Shown here: one piece after another, positions 34,465 to 42,821 of the stretch | Layout: every line of letters starts with the position of its first letter | Numbering within the stretch: the first letter of the stretch is position 1 | NCBI GenBank assembly: GCA_910584155.1 | Contig: CAJTYG010000006.1 | Coordinates: forward strand, 1 to 64,000 | From: an uncultured Christensenella sp. | GTDB taxonomy: Bacteria > Bacillota > Clostridia > Christensenellales > CAG-917 | Length of the DNA stretch: 64,000 nt | Direction of reading: 5' to 3' | Made by a program: the position numbers and the translations under genes | Notes under the pieces: generated by a model | Database searches by the model: none | The model's input: only the letters and a program-made list of their open reading frames with translations | Told to the model about the DNA's origin: nothing

Positions 34465-35625
34465 TTATTTCTTTTTAAATGTGGTGTTTTTCTTTTTGTA
34501 TTTGTACAGCTTTTGCGGCTGCTGCTTTGCAGGCTTCTTAGCTGCGTCGTATGCGGGCTTAGTCGTGTCGACGACCTTAGCAACCGTTTGCTCCTCGCCG
34601 TCCTCATCCTTTTCATAGGTGACAGCATGACGCTTTGCATACTTCTCTTTGGTCTTGTCAAAGGATGCGCTCATCGCCGCCCACAACGGCGTTGCAAGGC
34701 AGACTGACGAGAACATACCTGCGACCAAGCCGAGAATGATCGGCACACAGAACTCTCTTATGGAATCGCTGCCCAGTATCGCAAGGAATATGACCGTAAT
34801 CATTGTCGTAAACGTCGTATAAACCGAACGTGTGAACGTCTGACGAACAGCCAGATCGCCTATGCCGTTGTAATCGATATTTTTCTGCCCTTTGAGAGGC
34901 TTGAGAGACTCACGGCAGCGGTCAAAGATGATGATGGTATTGTTGATAGAGTATGCAATAATGGTTATCATTGCCGCAACATACGAACTGTTGATCTGCA
35001 CTCTGCAAATTATTGTGAGCGCAAACATTATCACGACGTCGTGGATAAGAGCGATGATTGCAGCAAAGCCGCTCATCAGAGTAAACCTGATGATAATGTA
35101 GATGAGAATGATGACGACCGATACCGCAAGAGCTATGCCCGCCTTTGAAAGCAGGTCCTGTGCGGCGGTTGCACCGATAGACTCATAGGTGACAATGCCG
35201 TTCTTTTCAAACAGATTGTCTACTGCATCTCTTATCTCTTTGTTGAGATTATTGATTTCCGTATCGTCTCTCGATATATTTTTATATCTGAAGGATATAG
35301 CGGATCTTTCAACGGTGTTTGCCTCCTGCACCTGCGCATAGCTTACCTTAACGCCGTGCTTTTCTATTTCGGCAATTATCTTATCTCTGTTTGCGGCATA
35401 ATTTTCGTTTATTGCGTCCTCGCCGAGCGTAACGGTGATAAGCGTGCCGCCCTCAAAGTCGATACCTATGCCGACCGCATCCGTAAAGCTACCGCCTGTA
35501 ACGCCGAGTGCGATGACTATGACGAGTGCGATGACCACAATCACAAACGGCACTGCACCAAACCATTTAGCGTATTTACTGACGCTGAAGTTGTTGCAAA
35601 GGTTGCGGAAATTATTGTTTTTCAT
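34465..35625 (-). CDS. secF: Protein translocase subunit SecF
   Basis: Sec translocon accessory protein using proton motive force. Six membrane helices; VGIDFEGGTLITVTLG near the N-terminus, DFVI-type region as IALIHDVVIMFALTIICR, and YSINNTIIIFDRCRE. 386 residues; the extra length is a Lys/Ala-rich C-terminal tail. Begins 2 bp after secD. Confidence 0.95.
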   Translation of the reverse strand: MKNNNFRNLCNNFSVSKYAKWFGAVPFVIVVIALVIVIALGVTGGSFTDAVGIGIDFEGGTLITVTLGEDAINENYAANRDKIIAEIEKHGVKVSYAQVQEANTVERSAISFRYKNISRDDTEINNLNKEIRDAVDNLFEKNGIVTYESIGATAAQDLLSKAGIALAVSVVIILIYIIIRFTLMSGFAAIIALIHDVVIMFALTIICRVQINSSYVAAMITIIAYSINNTIIIFDRCRESLKPLKGQKNIDYNGIGDLAVRQTFTRSVYTTFTTMITVIFLAILGSDSIREFCVPIILGLVAGMFSSVCLATPLWAAMSASFDKTKEKYAKRHAVTYEKDEDGEEQTVAKVVDTTKPAYDAAKKPAKQQPQKLYKYKKKNTTFKKK

Positions 35626-35627
35626 AA

Positions 35628-36968
35628 TTATGCCTCCTCCTTTGCCAAAGACTTTAATGATTTTTCTTCTGCCTCGTGTTCCTCATCTCTCTTGAGTCCG
35701 TACAGTTTATTGTTGGTGCTGTTGAGAGGCACAAAACACTTGAGGATAAGTCTTGTTATTACAAGCGACGTAAACATTGAAAGAATGATACCTATAAACA
35801 GCGTGACTGCAAAGCCGACGATAGAGGCGGAGCCCAATATCCAAAGCACTACAGCGCCGATAAGAGTCGTGACGTTTCCGTCGATGATTGCTGCGATAGA
35901 ACGCTTGAAGCCGTCCTTGATTGCCGTTTGAATGGGCTTGTTGGAATGCTTGTATTCGTCCTTGATCCTTTCAAATATAATGACGTTTGCGTCGACTGCC
36001 ATACCTATTGAAAGCAGGATACCTGCGATACCCGGCAGGGTGAGCTGTACCCACGGCAGCATTGCGCAGAACCACAGCAGCAGCACGATATAAACGCAAA
36101 GCGCAATATCTGCGGCAAGTCCCAACCCACGGTAAACGAGAAGCAGGAACACAAAGATGATAGCCACGCCGACGATACCTGCGATAAGTGCGGTATTTAT
36201 GGAATTTTCACCGAGAGTTGCGGATATATTTCTCACCTCGGTCTGGCGGAGCTGAACGCCGAACGTACCCGACTGCAAGCGTGTCGCAAAATCGAGCGCT
36301 TCTTGATAGGTGTAACCGTCCTGACCGCTTGTGATGATAGCCGAGCCGTTTGTGATTGTCGAGTTGACGTTGACTTGAGTATAAGGCTCGCCGTCGATAT
36401 AAATATAAATCGTCTTATTGAGATAGTCCTTAGTCACTTCCGCAAACTTTGTCGTGCCTGCCGAATTGAACTTGAGCCCGACCGCATAGTGGCTGCTTTC
36501 GTCAAGAGTGACGTATGCCGACTCGAGGTGGGTACGACCGACGATGAGATTTTCCGCATTGACGTCGTTTTCGCCCTTGAACTCGAGCGTAGCGGGACGA
36601 CCGATGAGGCTCAAAACCTTTTGCGGATCATCCACGTCCGGCACTTCCACACGAATGGTAGTGTTGCCGTTGCTGTTGGTGCCCTTTGTCACCGTTGATT
36701 CCGTATAGCCCTTTGACACGAGCAGGCTTTGCAGCGAGCTGATAGTGCCGTCTACACGAGTGTCCAAATCGTCGAATTCGTCGGGAAGAACCTCAAAGAC
36801 TGCTGCCACACCGCCCGACATATCAAGACCGAGCTTGATCGTCTTGGCGTAGCCCGTATAGTCATAGACAGTGTTTGCAATCGGGAAAGACACGACTGCG
36901 AAAACCGCCATCAAAATGATGAAGATGCCTATGACGGATAAGACGATGATTGATTTCTTTTTGTTCAC
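35628..36968 (-). CDS. secD: Protein translocase subunit SecD
   Basis: Partner of SecF. TIKLGLDMSGG near residue 40, periplasmic-type domain, then six helices with LPGIAGILLSIGMAVDANVIIFERIKDE. I chose a GTG start at 36968 (VNKKKS...), because GGAGG lies 8 nt before it; the ATG nine codons upstream would contain that ribosome binding site. 446 residues. SecD and SecF are separate, not fused. Confidence 0.94.
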   Translation of the reverse strand: MNKKKSIIVLSVIGIFIILMAVFAVVSFPIANTVYDYTGYAKTIKLGLDMSGGVAAVFEVLPDEFDDLDTRVDGTISSLQSLLVSKGYTESTVTKGTNSNGNTTIRVEVPDVDDPQKVLSLIGRPATLEFKGENDVNAENLIVGRTHLESAYVTLDESSHYAVGLKFNSAGTTKFAEVTKDYLNKTIYIYIDGEPYTQVNVNSTITNGSAIITSGQDGYTYQEALDFATRLQSGTFGVQLRQTEVRNISATLGENSINTALIAGIVGVAIIFVFLLLVYRGLGLAADIALCVYIVLLLWFCAMLPWVQLTLPGIAGILLSIGMAVDANVIIFERIKDEYKHSNKPIQTAIKDGFKRSIAAIIDGNVTTLIGAVVLWILGSASIVGFAVTLFIGIILSMFTSLVITRLILKCFVPLNSTNNKLYGLKRDEEHEAEEKSLKSLAKEEA

Positions 36969-36999
36969 AGGATGAACCTCCATATAGTAAAACATATAT

Positions 37000-37028
37000 A
37001 TTATAACTATGTAACATAATTAAGTCAA
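37000..37028 (-). promoter_or_regulatory. Strong predicted sigma-A promoter of secD-secF
   Basis: Minus strand: TTGACT (37028-37023), 17 nt, TATAAT (37005-37000). Confidence 0.75.
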
Positions 37029-37088
37029 CAAATAACTGCCTTGTATTAGCAAATTTTAAGCTATTTTTGCAGTATTTTCTTCTCTTCG

Positions 37089-37118
37089 GGCATAGGTTTG
37101 GCGCAAACGTCATACTCT
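37089..37118 (+). promoter_or_regulatory. Sigma-E-like promoter of the TIGR04086 gene, leaderless geometry
   Basis: GGCATAGG (37089-37096), 14 nt, CATACTCT (37111-37118), 5 nt, ATG at 37124. Same layout as at spoIIIAA and the YlxY-like gene. No ribosome binding site is present. Confidence 0.55.
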
Positions 37119-37123
37119 TTGGT

Positions 37124-37522
37124 ATGGAAAAATCAATAAACTTTAAAAACGATTTACTCGATGTGCTCAAAGCAGTGCTGTTTTCGACACTCATCTCGCT
37201 GGGCTTGGTGCTTATATTTGCTATCATCATCAAATTTGCTTCACTGCCCAACAACGTGATATTGCCCGTAAATATCGCAATAAAGATTCTGTCCGTTCTG
37301 GCAGGCACGCTGATAGGCTTCAAAAATCTGTCCAACGGCTTGCTGAAGGGGGCAATAACCGGCTTGATATATATGCTGTTTACGTTTTTTATCTTTGCCG
37401 CCCTATCTGCGTTCAAAGACGTAAAATTCAGTTGGATAGACCTCATAACCCTGCCCGTCGCAGGTGCGATAGCAGGCATACTGACGGTAAACGTAAAAGG
37501 ACACCGCAAAAACAGAGCATAA
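37124..37522 (+). CDS. TIGR04086 family membrane protein
   Basis: 132 residues, four membrane helices, with an amphipathic N-terminus and the family-like block GTLIGFKNLSNGLLKGAITGLIY. Proteins of this family usually sit beside yajC in Clostridia and Bacilli; here it is inverted between secD and yajC. I chose the ATG at 37124; the longer open frame upstream has no support. Function unknown. The promoter form suggests mother-cell expression during sporulation. Confidence 0.82.
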   Translation: MEKSINFKNDLLDVLKAVLFSTLISLGLVLIFAIIIKFASLPNNVILPVNIAIKILSVLAGTLIGFKNLSNGLLKGAITGLIYMLFTFFIFAALSAFKDVKFSWIDLITLPVAGAIAGILTVNVKGHRKNRA

Positions 37523-37527
37523 AAAAA

Positions 37528-37551
37528 TGCGCACCGCATATGCGGTGCGCA
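37528..37551 (-). terminator. Terminator after yajC
   Basis: A 24-nt perfect palindrome TGCGCACCGCAT/ATGCGGTGCGCA; on the minus strand TTTTTTT follows. It separates yajC from secD. Toward the plus strand there is no T-run. Confidence 0.85.
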
Positions 37552-37567
37552 AATTGGTTTTGCCTTA

Positions 37568-38053
37568 TTATTTACGGCCCTTGCCAAACGGATCGTCAAG
37601 CTCCTCGACTGATGACTCCTCTTCCTCTGCACTTTCCTCTGCAGCGGGCTCGTCGTCAACGACTGCAGGGTCCTCTGTCACAGCAGGTGTTTCTTCTGTC
37701 TGAACGGACTGTGCAGGCTCCGCAGCGGGTGCGGGAGCGTTTACGTTTTCAAGCACAAAGCCGACCGCTTTTCTGTCGATTACGATAAGCGTAGGATTGC
37801 TCTCTGTGCCGACGTTGATGATAAGCGTATTGTCGCTGTTGACCTGCGTAATTCTGCCGACTATTCCGCCGACTGTCATAAGCTTTGTGCCGACTGCAAG
37901 CGAATTCATCATTTTTTGTTGTTCCTTCTGACGCTTTTTTTGAGGAACGATCGTCAGGACGATCATAAGGACAAGCACGACGGCTATGATAACCCACATG
38001 ATCCAGTTGTTGCCCTTGTCGCCGTCTGCTGCAAGTAGATAGTTTAAAAACAT
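37568..38053 (-). CDS. yajC: Preprotein translocase subunit YajC
   Basis: One N-terminal membrane helix (about residues 15-36, IMWVIIAVVLVLMIVLTIV), then PQKKRQKEQQKMMNSLAVGTKLMTVGGIVG, which is the YajC core. Residues 110-161 form an acidic Glu/Ala/Pro tail that most YajC proteins lack. Works with SecDF. It has its own promoter and terminator. Confidence 0.93.
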   Translation of the reverse strand: MFLNYLLAADGDKGNNWIMWVIIAVVLVLMIVLTIVPQKKRQKEQQKMMNSLAVGTKLMTVGGIVGRITQVNSDNTLIINVGTESNPTLIVIDRKAVGFVLENVNAPAPAAEPAQSVQTEETPAVTEDPAVVDDEPAAEESAEEEESSVEELDDPFGKGRK

Positions 38054-38108
38054 AGTTGCTCCTTTATATTTTGGATATTGAAATGCGTTTTTACACGATT
38101 ACTTTGCT

Positions 38109-38137
38109 ATCATACACTATGCTAAAAAAAATTGCAA
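38109..38137 (-). promoter_or_regulatory. Predicted sigma-A promoter of yajC
   Basis: Minus strand: TTGCAA (38137-38132), 17 nt with eight consecutive T, TATGAT (38114-38109). Confidence 0.6.
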
Positions 38138-38206
38138 CCATTATTGAAATATTTAAAATATTAAAGCTGTTTTAATATTGTTGCGAATAAATAATATACA
38201 AAAAAT

Positions 38207-38238
38207 ATAAGCGCACAATTTGTAAATCGCACGCTTAT
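38207..38238 (-). terminator. Rho-independent terminator of tgt
   Basis: A stem of up to 15 bp (ATAAGCG... with wobbles) with a 3-nt loop, followed on the minus strand by ATTTTTTG. Confidence 0.85.
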
Positions 38239-38313
38239 TTTGTCTATTTGTATGAAATTGCGAATAATTATACAGATGTATGATTTTTGCTTTCGATGCG
38301 CAAAAGCATAATA

Positions 38314-39417
38314 TCAACCCTTGTACTGCGACATAAATTCCTTGCGGAAATCCTCGTATCTGTCCTCTAATATCGCCTGTCTTATATCCGCCGCAAGCCT
38401 TTCCAAAAAGCGGATATTATGCAGGGACAGCAGGCGTCCGCCCATTATCTCGTCCGCCTTTATAAGATGCCGCACATATGCCCTCGTATAGTTTTTACAG
38501 GCGTAACAGTCGCAATCGGGGTCGATAGGCGTAAAGTCCTCTGCATACGGCGCATTGCGGATAGTCAAAAAGCCCTCCTTGACCATTGCCGTGCCGTTGC
38601 GTGCGATACGTGTAGGCAGCACGCAGTCAAACATATCCACGCCTCTTGCCACGCCTTCAACGATGTAGTCGGCAGTGCCGACGCCCATAAGATAGTGAGG
38701 CTGATCCTTTGGCAAAATCGGCTCAAGCACGTCAAGCATTTTATACATAGTTTCCGCAGGCTCGCCAACGGACAGTCCGCCGATAGCCACGCCGCATTTA
38801 CAGTACGGCAATGTGCGCTCTGCGCTTTCCTTTCTTAAATCCGCAAACACGTTGCCCTGCACGATCGGAAACAGCGTCTGATGCGATTTGAGCTGATATT
38901 TTGAACATCTATCCAACCATTTCAGCGTGCGTTCCATTGCGTCGTGCGCCTTTTCGTGCGAAATATCAGGCGGAGTACACTCGTCAAACGCCATAACAAT
39001 ATCCGAGCCGAGCGCTCTTTGCACTTCCATAGATTTTTCGGGCGAAAAGAAATGCTTGCTTCCGTCGAGAAAGCTGTTAAACTCAACGCCGTCGTCAGTC
39101 ACCTTGCGCAGCGAGGACAGCGAAAAAACCTGAAAGCCACCGCTATCCGTCAATATCGCCCCGTCCCAATTCATAAACTTGTGCAGACCGCCCGCTCTTT
39201 CGATGAGCTCGTGTCCCGGTCGCAAATAAAGATGATAGGTGTTGGAAAGCAATATCTGTGCCCCCGTTGCCTTGACTTCCTCCGGCGCAAGCCCTTTGAC
39301 TGTCGCCTTTGTGCCTACGGGCATAAAGCAAGGCGTATCTATCACGCCGTGCTCCGTGTAAAGCTTGCCTACCCTTGCGCCTGTAGTTTTGTCCTCATGT
39401 ATAAGTTCAAATCTCAT
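38314..39417 (-). CDS. tgt: Queuine tRNA-ribosyltransferase
   Basis: Exchanges guanine 34 for preQ1 in tRNAs with GUN anticodons. Active-site ILTDSGGFQVFSL and AFDECTPPD, LMGVGTADYIVEGV, and the zinc site CDCYACKNYTRAYVRHL. 367 residues. Next to queA, the following enzyme of the pathway. No preQ1 riboswitch is seen upstream. Confidence 0.96.
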   Translation of the reverse strand: MRFELIHEDKTTGARVGKLYTEHGVIDTPCFMPVGTKATVKGLAPEEVKATGAQILLSNTYHLYLRPGHELIERAGGLHKFMNWDGAILTDSGGFQVFSLSSLRKVTDDGVEFNSFLDGSKHFFSPEKSMEVQRALGSDIVMAFDECTPPDISHEKAHDAMERTLKWLDRCSKYQLKSHQTLFPIVQGNVFADLRKESAERTLPYCKCGVAIGGLSVGEPAETMYKMLDVLEPILPKDQPHYLMGVGTADYIVEGVARGVDMFDCVLPTRIARNGTAMVKEGFLTIRNAPYAEDFTPIDPDCDCYACKNYTRAYVRHLIKADEIMGGRLLSLHNIRFLERLAADIRQAILEDRYEDFRKEFMSQYKG

Positions 39418-39460
39418 ATGTCACCATTAAATATTTAATTGCAATTTATTCCATTTATCA

Positions 39461-39587
39461 CTGTTTCTTTTTAGAAGCAAGCAAGAGCAGGAAGCCAAGC
39501 GCCGACCGACGGGAGCTTACAAATACGTAAGTGACCGAGACGAAACGACGGCTGACGAACTATTGCGACGCTTATAGAAAGAAACAG
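39461..39587. repeat. 127-bp element with 18-bp terminal inverted repeats at the queA 3' end
   Basis: The ends CTGTTTCTTTTTAGAAGC (39461-39478) and, inverted, CTGTTTCTTTCTATAAGC (39587-39570) match at 16 of 18 positions. The interior is GC-rich with a small TTAC/GTAA hairpin and no gene. The right end supplies the last codons and stop of queA. It could be a MITE-like insertion or a structured RNA; I see no clear target duplication. Confidence 0.55.
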
Positions 39588-40612
39588 GCATCGCCGAATG
39601 AAAAAAAGCGATATTTTTCATTCACTGCGGTTTTGTAAATTTCCAACGTCTTTTCCCTGCCTGCAAATGCCGATACGAGCATAATGAGCGTGCTTTCGGG
39701 CAAATGGAAGTTTGTGATGAGCCCTTTTACGCACTTAAAGCGATAACCGGGATAAATGAAAATATCCGTCTCACCCTTGCACGGTCGCACGTATCCGTTT
39801 TCGTCGGCAACCGTCTCAAGCGTGCGGACGCTCGTCGTACCCACGCATATGACACGCCTGCCCTCTTTGACGGCTTTGTTGATTTTATCTGCGTTTTCTT
39901 CGTCAATCTCATAGTATTCGGTGTGCATCTTGTGGTCGAGTATGTTTTCCTCTTTCACAGGTCGGAAAGTGCCGAGACCGATATGCAGCAGCACTGTTGC
40001 AAACTCAACGCCCTTAGCCTTTAGCTTATCTATAAGCTCGGGCGTAAAATGCAGTCCCGCCGTCGGGGCGGCAGCCGAACCGTCTATTCTGCTGTATACA
40101 GTCTGATATCGCTCTTTATCCTGCAGCTTTTCCTTTATGTACGGAGGCAAAGGCATATTGCCAACTCTGTCGAGGATATCTTCAAAAACGCCCTCAAATT
40201 TGAATTCCACAGTTCTTGAGCCGTAGTCGCCCACTTCCGTCACCACTGCGCTAAGACCTTCGGCATAGTTTATCACGCTGCCGAGCCTTGCCTTGCGTGC
40301 GGGCTTCATTATGGTTTCCCAATGGGTGTAGTCGATGCGGCGAAGCAAAAGAGTTTCCAAAACGCTCTCATGATTTTCCACGTGACCGAAAAGACGTGCG
40401 GGAATAACTCTCGTATTGTTGACGACAAGCAAGTCGCCCTCTTTCAGATAATCGGCGATATCGTAAAAATGCCTGTGATAAATTTTATCGCAGCTTCTGT
40501 CATATACCAAAAGCCGTGAGCTGTCACGTGGCTCGACGGGAGTCTGCGCAATGAGTTCTTCAGGCAGATCATAATAAAAATCGTGTGTGGTCAAAGTTTG
40601 TTTTTCTTGCAT
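39572..40612 (-). CDS. queA: S-adenosylmethionine:tRNA ribosyltransferase-isomerase
   Basis: Converts preQ1-tRNA to epoxyqueuosine-tRNA. Conserved YDLPEELIAQTPVEPRDSSRLLV, GSAAAPTAGLHFT, GLGTFRPV and TNFHLPESTLIMLV. 346 residues. The usual C-terminus (FFSFGDAM-type) ends here as FFSFGDACFFL: its last codons lie in a 127-bp repeat element, but the domain is otherwise intact. Confidence 0.95.
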   Translation of the reverse strand: MQEKQTLTTHDFYYDLPEELIAQTPVEPRDSSRLLVYDRSCDKIYHRHFYDIADYLKEGDLLVVNNTRVIPARLFGHVENHESVLETLLLRRIDYTHWETIMKPARKARLGSVINYAEGLSAVVTEVGDYGSRTVEFKFEGVFEDILDRVGNMPLPPYIKEKLQDKERYQTVYSRIDGSAAAPTAGLHFTPELIDKLKAKGVEFATVLLHIGLGTFRPVKEENILDHKMHTEYYEIDEENADKINKAVKEGRRVICVGTTSVRTLETVADENGYVRPCKGETDIFIYPGYRFKCVKGLITNFHLPESTLIMLVSAFAGREKTLEIYKTAVNEKYRFFSFGDACFFL

Positions 40613-40666
40613 AATAAGTGTTTTAAGCAGTATTTTGGTTTGTTAAACTTCGTATTTTGTTAAAAC

Positions 40667-41707
40667 TCAGTCTATATAGGGCTTGTTTAAATGCTGATAT
40701 GCGTTTTTGGTGCACATTCTGCCACGTGGCGTGCGTGTGATAAATCCGAGCTGTATCAAAAACGGCTCTACGACGTCCTCGATGGTGGACGCTTCCTCGC
40801 CCGTAGCTGCGGCAAGCGTATCGAGTCCTACGGGACCGCCGCCGAATTTATCTATAATCGCCTCGAGCACAGTCCTGTCCGTAACGTCAAGCCCGAGCTC
40901 GTCCACGTCCATAAGCGTGAGCGCCTTTTTTGTGACGGCAAGGTTTATGACGTCAAGCTTTTCGTACTGCGCAAAATCACGCACACGGCGCAAAAGACGG
41001 TTCGCTATACGGGGCGTGCCTCTGCTTCGCTTTGCAAGCTCCAGCGCTGCGTCGGGGTCTATGGCTATGCCAAGTATCTTTGACGAGCGGGTGACAATGC
41101 TTACAAGCTCCTCTGCAGTGTACATTTCAAGGCGGAGCATCATTCCAAAGCGGTCACGCAACGGACTTGACAGCATACCTGCCCTCGTCGTTGCGCCTAT
41201 AAGCGTAAAATGCTTCAGCGGCAGACGTATGCTTCTTGCCATAGGACCTTTACCCGATACGAAATCGAGCGAAAAATCTTCCATTGCGGGATAAAGCACT
41301 TCCTCTATATTTCTGTTTAAGCGGTGTATTTCGTCAATAAACAGTATGTCGCCCTTTTCAAGATTTGTAAGTATTGCGGCAAGGTCGGCGGCACGCTCTA
41401 TGGCAGGTCCGCTTGTGACACGGATCTGTGCGCCGAGCTCGCAGGCGATGACGTGCGCAAGCGTAGTTTTGCCAAGACCGGGAGGTCCGTACAGTAGCAC
41501 GTGATCGAGAGCGTCGTTTCTTTCCTTTGCGGCGGTAATATATACATCGAGGTTCTTTTTTATTTTGGACTGCCCCACATATTCGCCCATAGTATGCGGA
41601 CGCAGCGAGTTTTCCGCCTCGTCGTCCTCTATGGTGCGACTGCTCATCAGTCTGTTTTCAACGTCGAAGCCGTCGTTGTTATCCTTTGAAAACTGTGATT
41701 TTATCAT
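40667..41707 (-). CDS. ruvB: Holliday junction helicase subunit RuvB
   Basis: AAA+ motor of branch migration. LRPHTMGEYVGQ, Walker A GPPGLGKTT, Walker B ILFIDEIHRLN, sensor GATTRAGML, and the winged-helix end GFITRTPRGRM. The first ~25 residues are an extra polar tail. GAGGAAG precedes the ATG. Follows ruvA by 21 bp. Confidence 0.97.
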   Translation of the reverse strand: MIKSQFSKDNNDGFDVENRLMSSRTIEDDEAENSLRPHTMGEYVGQSKIKKNLDVYITAAKERNDALDHVLLYGPPGLGKTTLAHVIACELGAQIRVTSGPAIERAADLAAILTNLEKGDILFIDEIHRLNRNIEEVLYPAMEDFSLDFVSGKGPMARSIRLPLKHFTLIGATTRAGMLSSPLRDRFGMMLRLEMYTAEELVSIVTRSSKILGIAIDPDAALELAKRSRGTPRIANRLLRRVRDFAQYEKLDVINLAVTKKALTLMDVDELGLDVTDRTVLEAIIDKFGGGPVGLDTLAAATGEEASTIEDVVEPFLIQLGFITRTPRGRMCTKNAYQHLNKPYID

Positions 41708-41728
41708 ATCTTCCTCACTGTCGCAAAA

Positions 41729-42313
41729 TTATGCAAGCCGCTTTAAACAGTATGCTATGATGTTTTCAACGCCGCTCACCTGCTTTTGCGCCTCGCTTAC
41801 GGCACGCACTGCGTCGGTCTTTGCAATACCCAAGGACTCGAGCGCAAATACTGCGTCCGCAAGATCGCTGTCCAAAACCGCACCGTTTGCAACCGTATCC
41901 GCCCCTGCGACGTCCTCCGCTGCGACCTCACGCAAATTCAAAACGATAAGCTCGGCTGTCTTTTTGCCAAGTCCCTTTATCTTGCAAAGCGTTTTGACGT
42001 CGCCGCTTGCGATAGCCACCGTAAGCGTTTTAAGGTCGTAGCCGCCGAGTATCTGCATTGCCATTTTGGGTCCTATACCGCTTATATCGATAAGGCGCAA
42101 AAACAGCTTTTTTTCTTCCTCTCTCGAAAAGCCGTACAACGACATCTCGTCCTCACGGACATAAAGATAGGTGTAAATTTTTACTATTTCGCCCGTGTCT
42201 ACGTCATAAAGCGTATTGCCGCTGACGCCGATGTCATAGCCAATCCCGTTGTTTTCAAGGACAATGCCGCAAGCGGACTTGCCCACTATCTTACCTGTAA
42301 TATAACTGTACAT
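41729..42313 (-). CDS. ruvA: Holliday junction helicase subunit RuvA
   Basis: 194 residues: N-terminal OB fold (MYSYITGKIVGKSACGIVLENNGIGYDI), two helix-hairpin-helix motifs (DISGIGPKMAMQIL, KIKGLGKKTAELIVLNL), and a C-terminal RuvB-binding domain (ALESLGIAKTDAVRAV). Tetramer that holds the four-way junction. Confidence 0.97.
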   Translation of the reverse strand: MYSYITGKIVGKSACGIVLENNGIGYDIGVSGNTLYDVDTGEIVKIYTYLYVREDEMSLYGFSREEEKKLFLRLIDISGIGPKMAMQILGGYDLKTLTVAIASGDVKTLCKIKGLGKKTAELIVLNLREVAAEDVAGADTVANGAVLDSDLADAVFALESLGIAKTDAVRAVSEAQKQVSGVENIIAYCLKRLA

Positions 42314-42322
42314 ATCTCACCT

Positions 42323-42820
42323 TTATCTTATCTTAAACTGTGCCTGCAGGCGGCTTGTCTGCGCATGGCAGAGCGCAACCGCAAGCGCATCGGCAGCGTC
42401 GTCGGGGCGAGGCACGCTTTTAAGCTTCAAAAGCGCCTGCACCATATGCTGCATCTGCATTTTATCCGCCGCACCGTAGCCCGTTATCGCCTGCTTTATC
42501 TGATTGGGCGTATACTCGTACACCTCGTCCTCGAGCCTTTTGACTGCGGTGAGCAGTATCACCCCTCTTGCCTCGGCGACAGGAATGCCCGTAGTGATAT
42601 TCTTGCTGAAAAACAGCTCCTCAATAGCGATGTTTTCGGGCTTGAACGTATCGATAAGCTCCGCTACACCGCTTTCTATCTGCGTAAGGCGTGCGGGCAA
42701 AGTACATTCCTTAGGCGTTGTGACAACGCCGTAATCGACAACTCTGAAGTTGCCGTGCACCGCTTCTATTACGCCGTAGCCCATCGTCGCAAGACCGGGG
42801 TCTATGCCGAGTATTATCAT
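42323..42820 (-). CDS. ruvC: Crossover junction endodeoxyribonuclease RuvC
   Basis: Resolves Holliday junctions. RNase H-like fold with catalytic acidic residues in LGIDPGLATMGYG, AIEELFFSKN and PDDAADALAVALCH. 165 residues. Starts 1 bp after the unusual ABC gene, so the two are translationally linked. Confidence 0.96.
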   Translation of the reverse strand: MIILGIDPGLATMGYGVIEAVHGNFRVVDYGVVTTPKECTLPARLTQIESGVAELIDTFKPENIAIEELFFSKNITTGIPVAEARGVILLTAVKRLEDEVYEYTPNQIKQAITGYGAADKMQMQHMVQALLKLKSVPRPDDAADALAVALCHAQTSRLQAQFKIR

Positions 42821-42821
42821 A

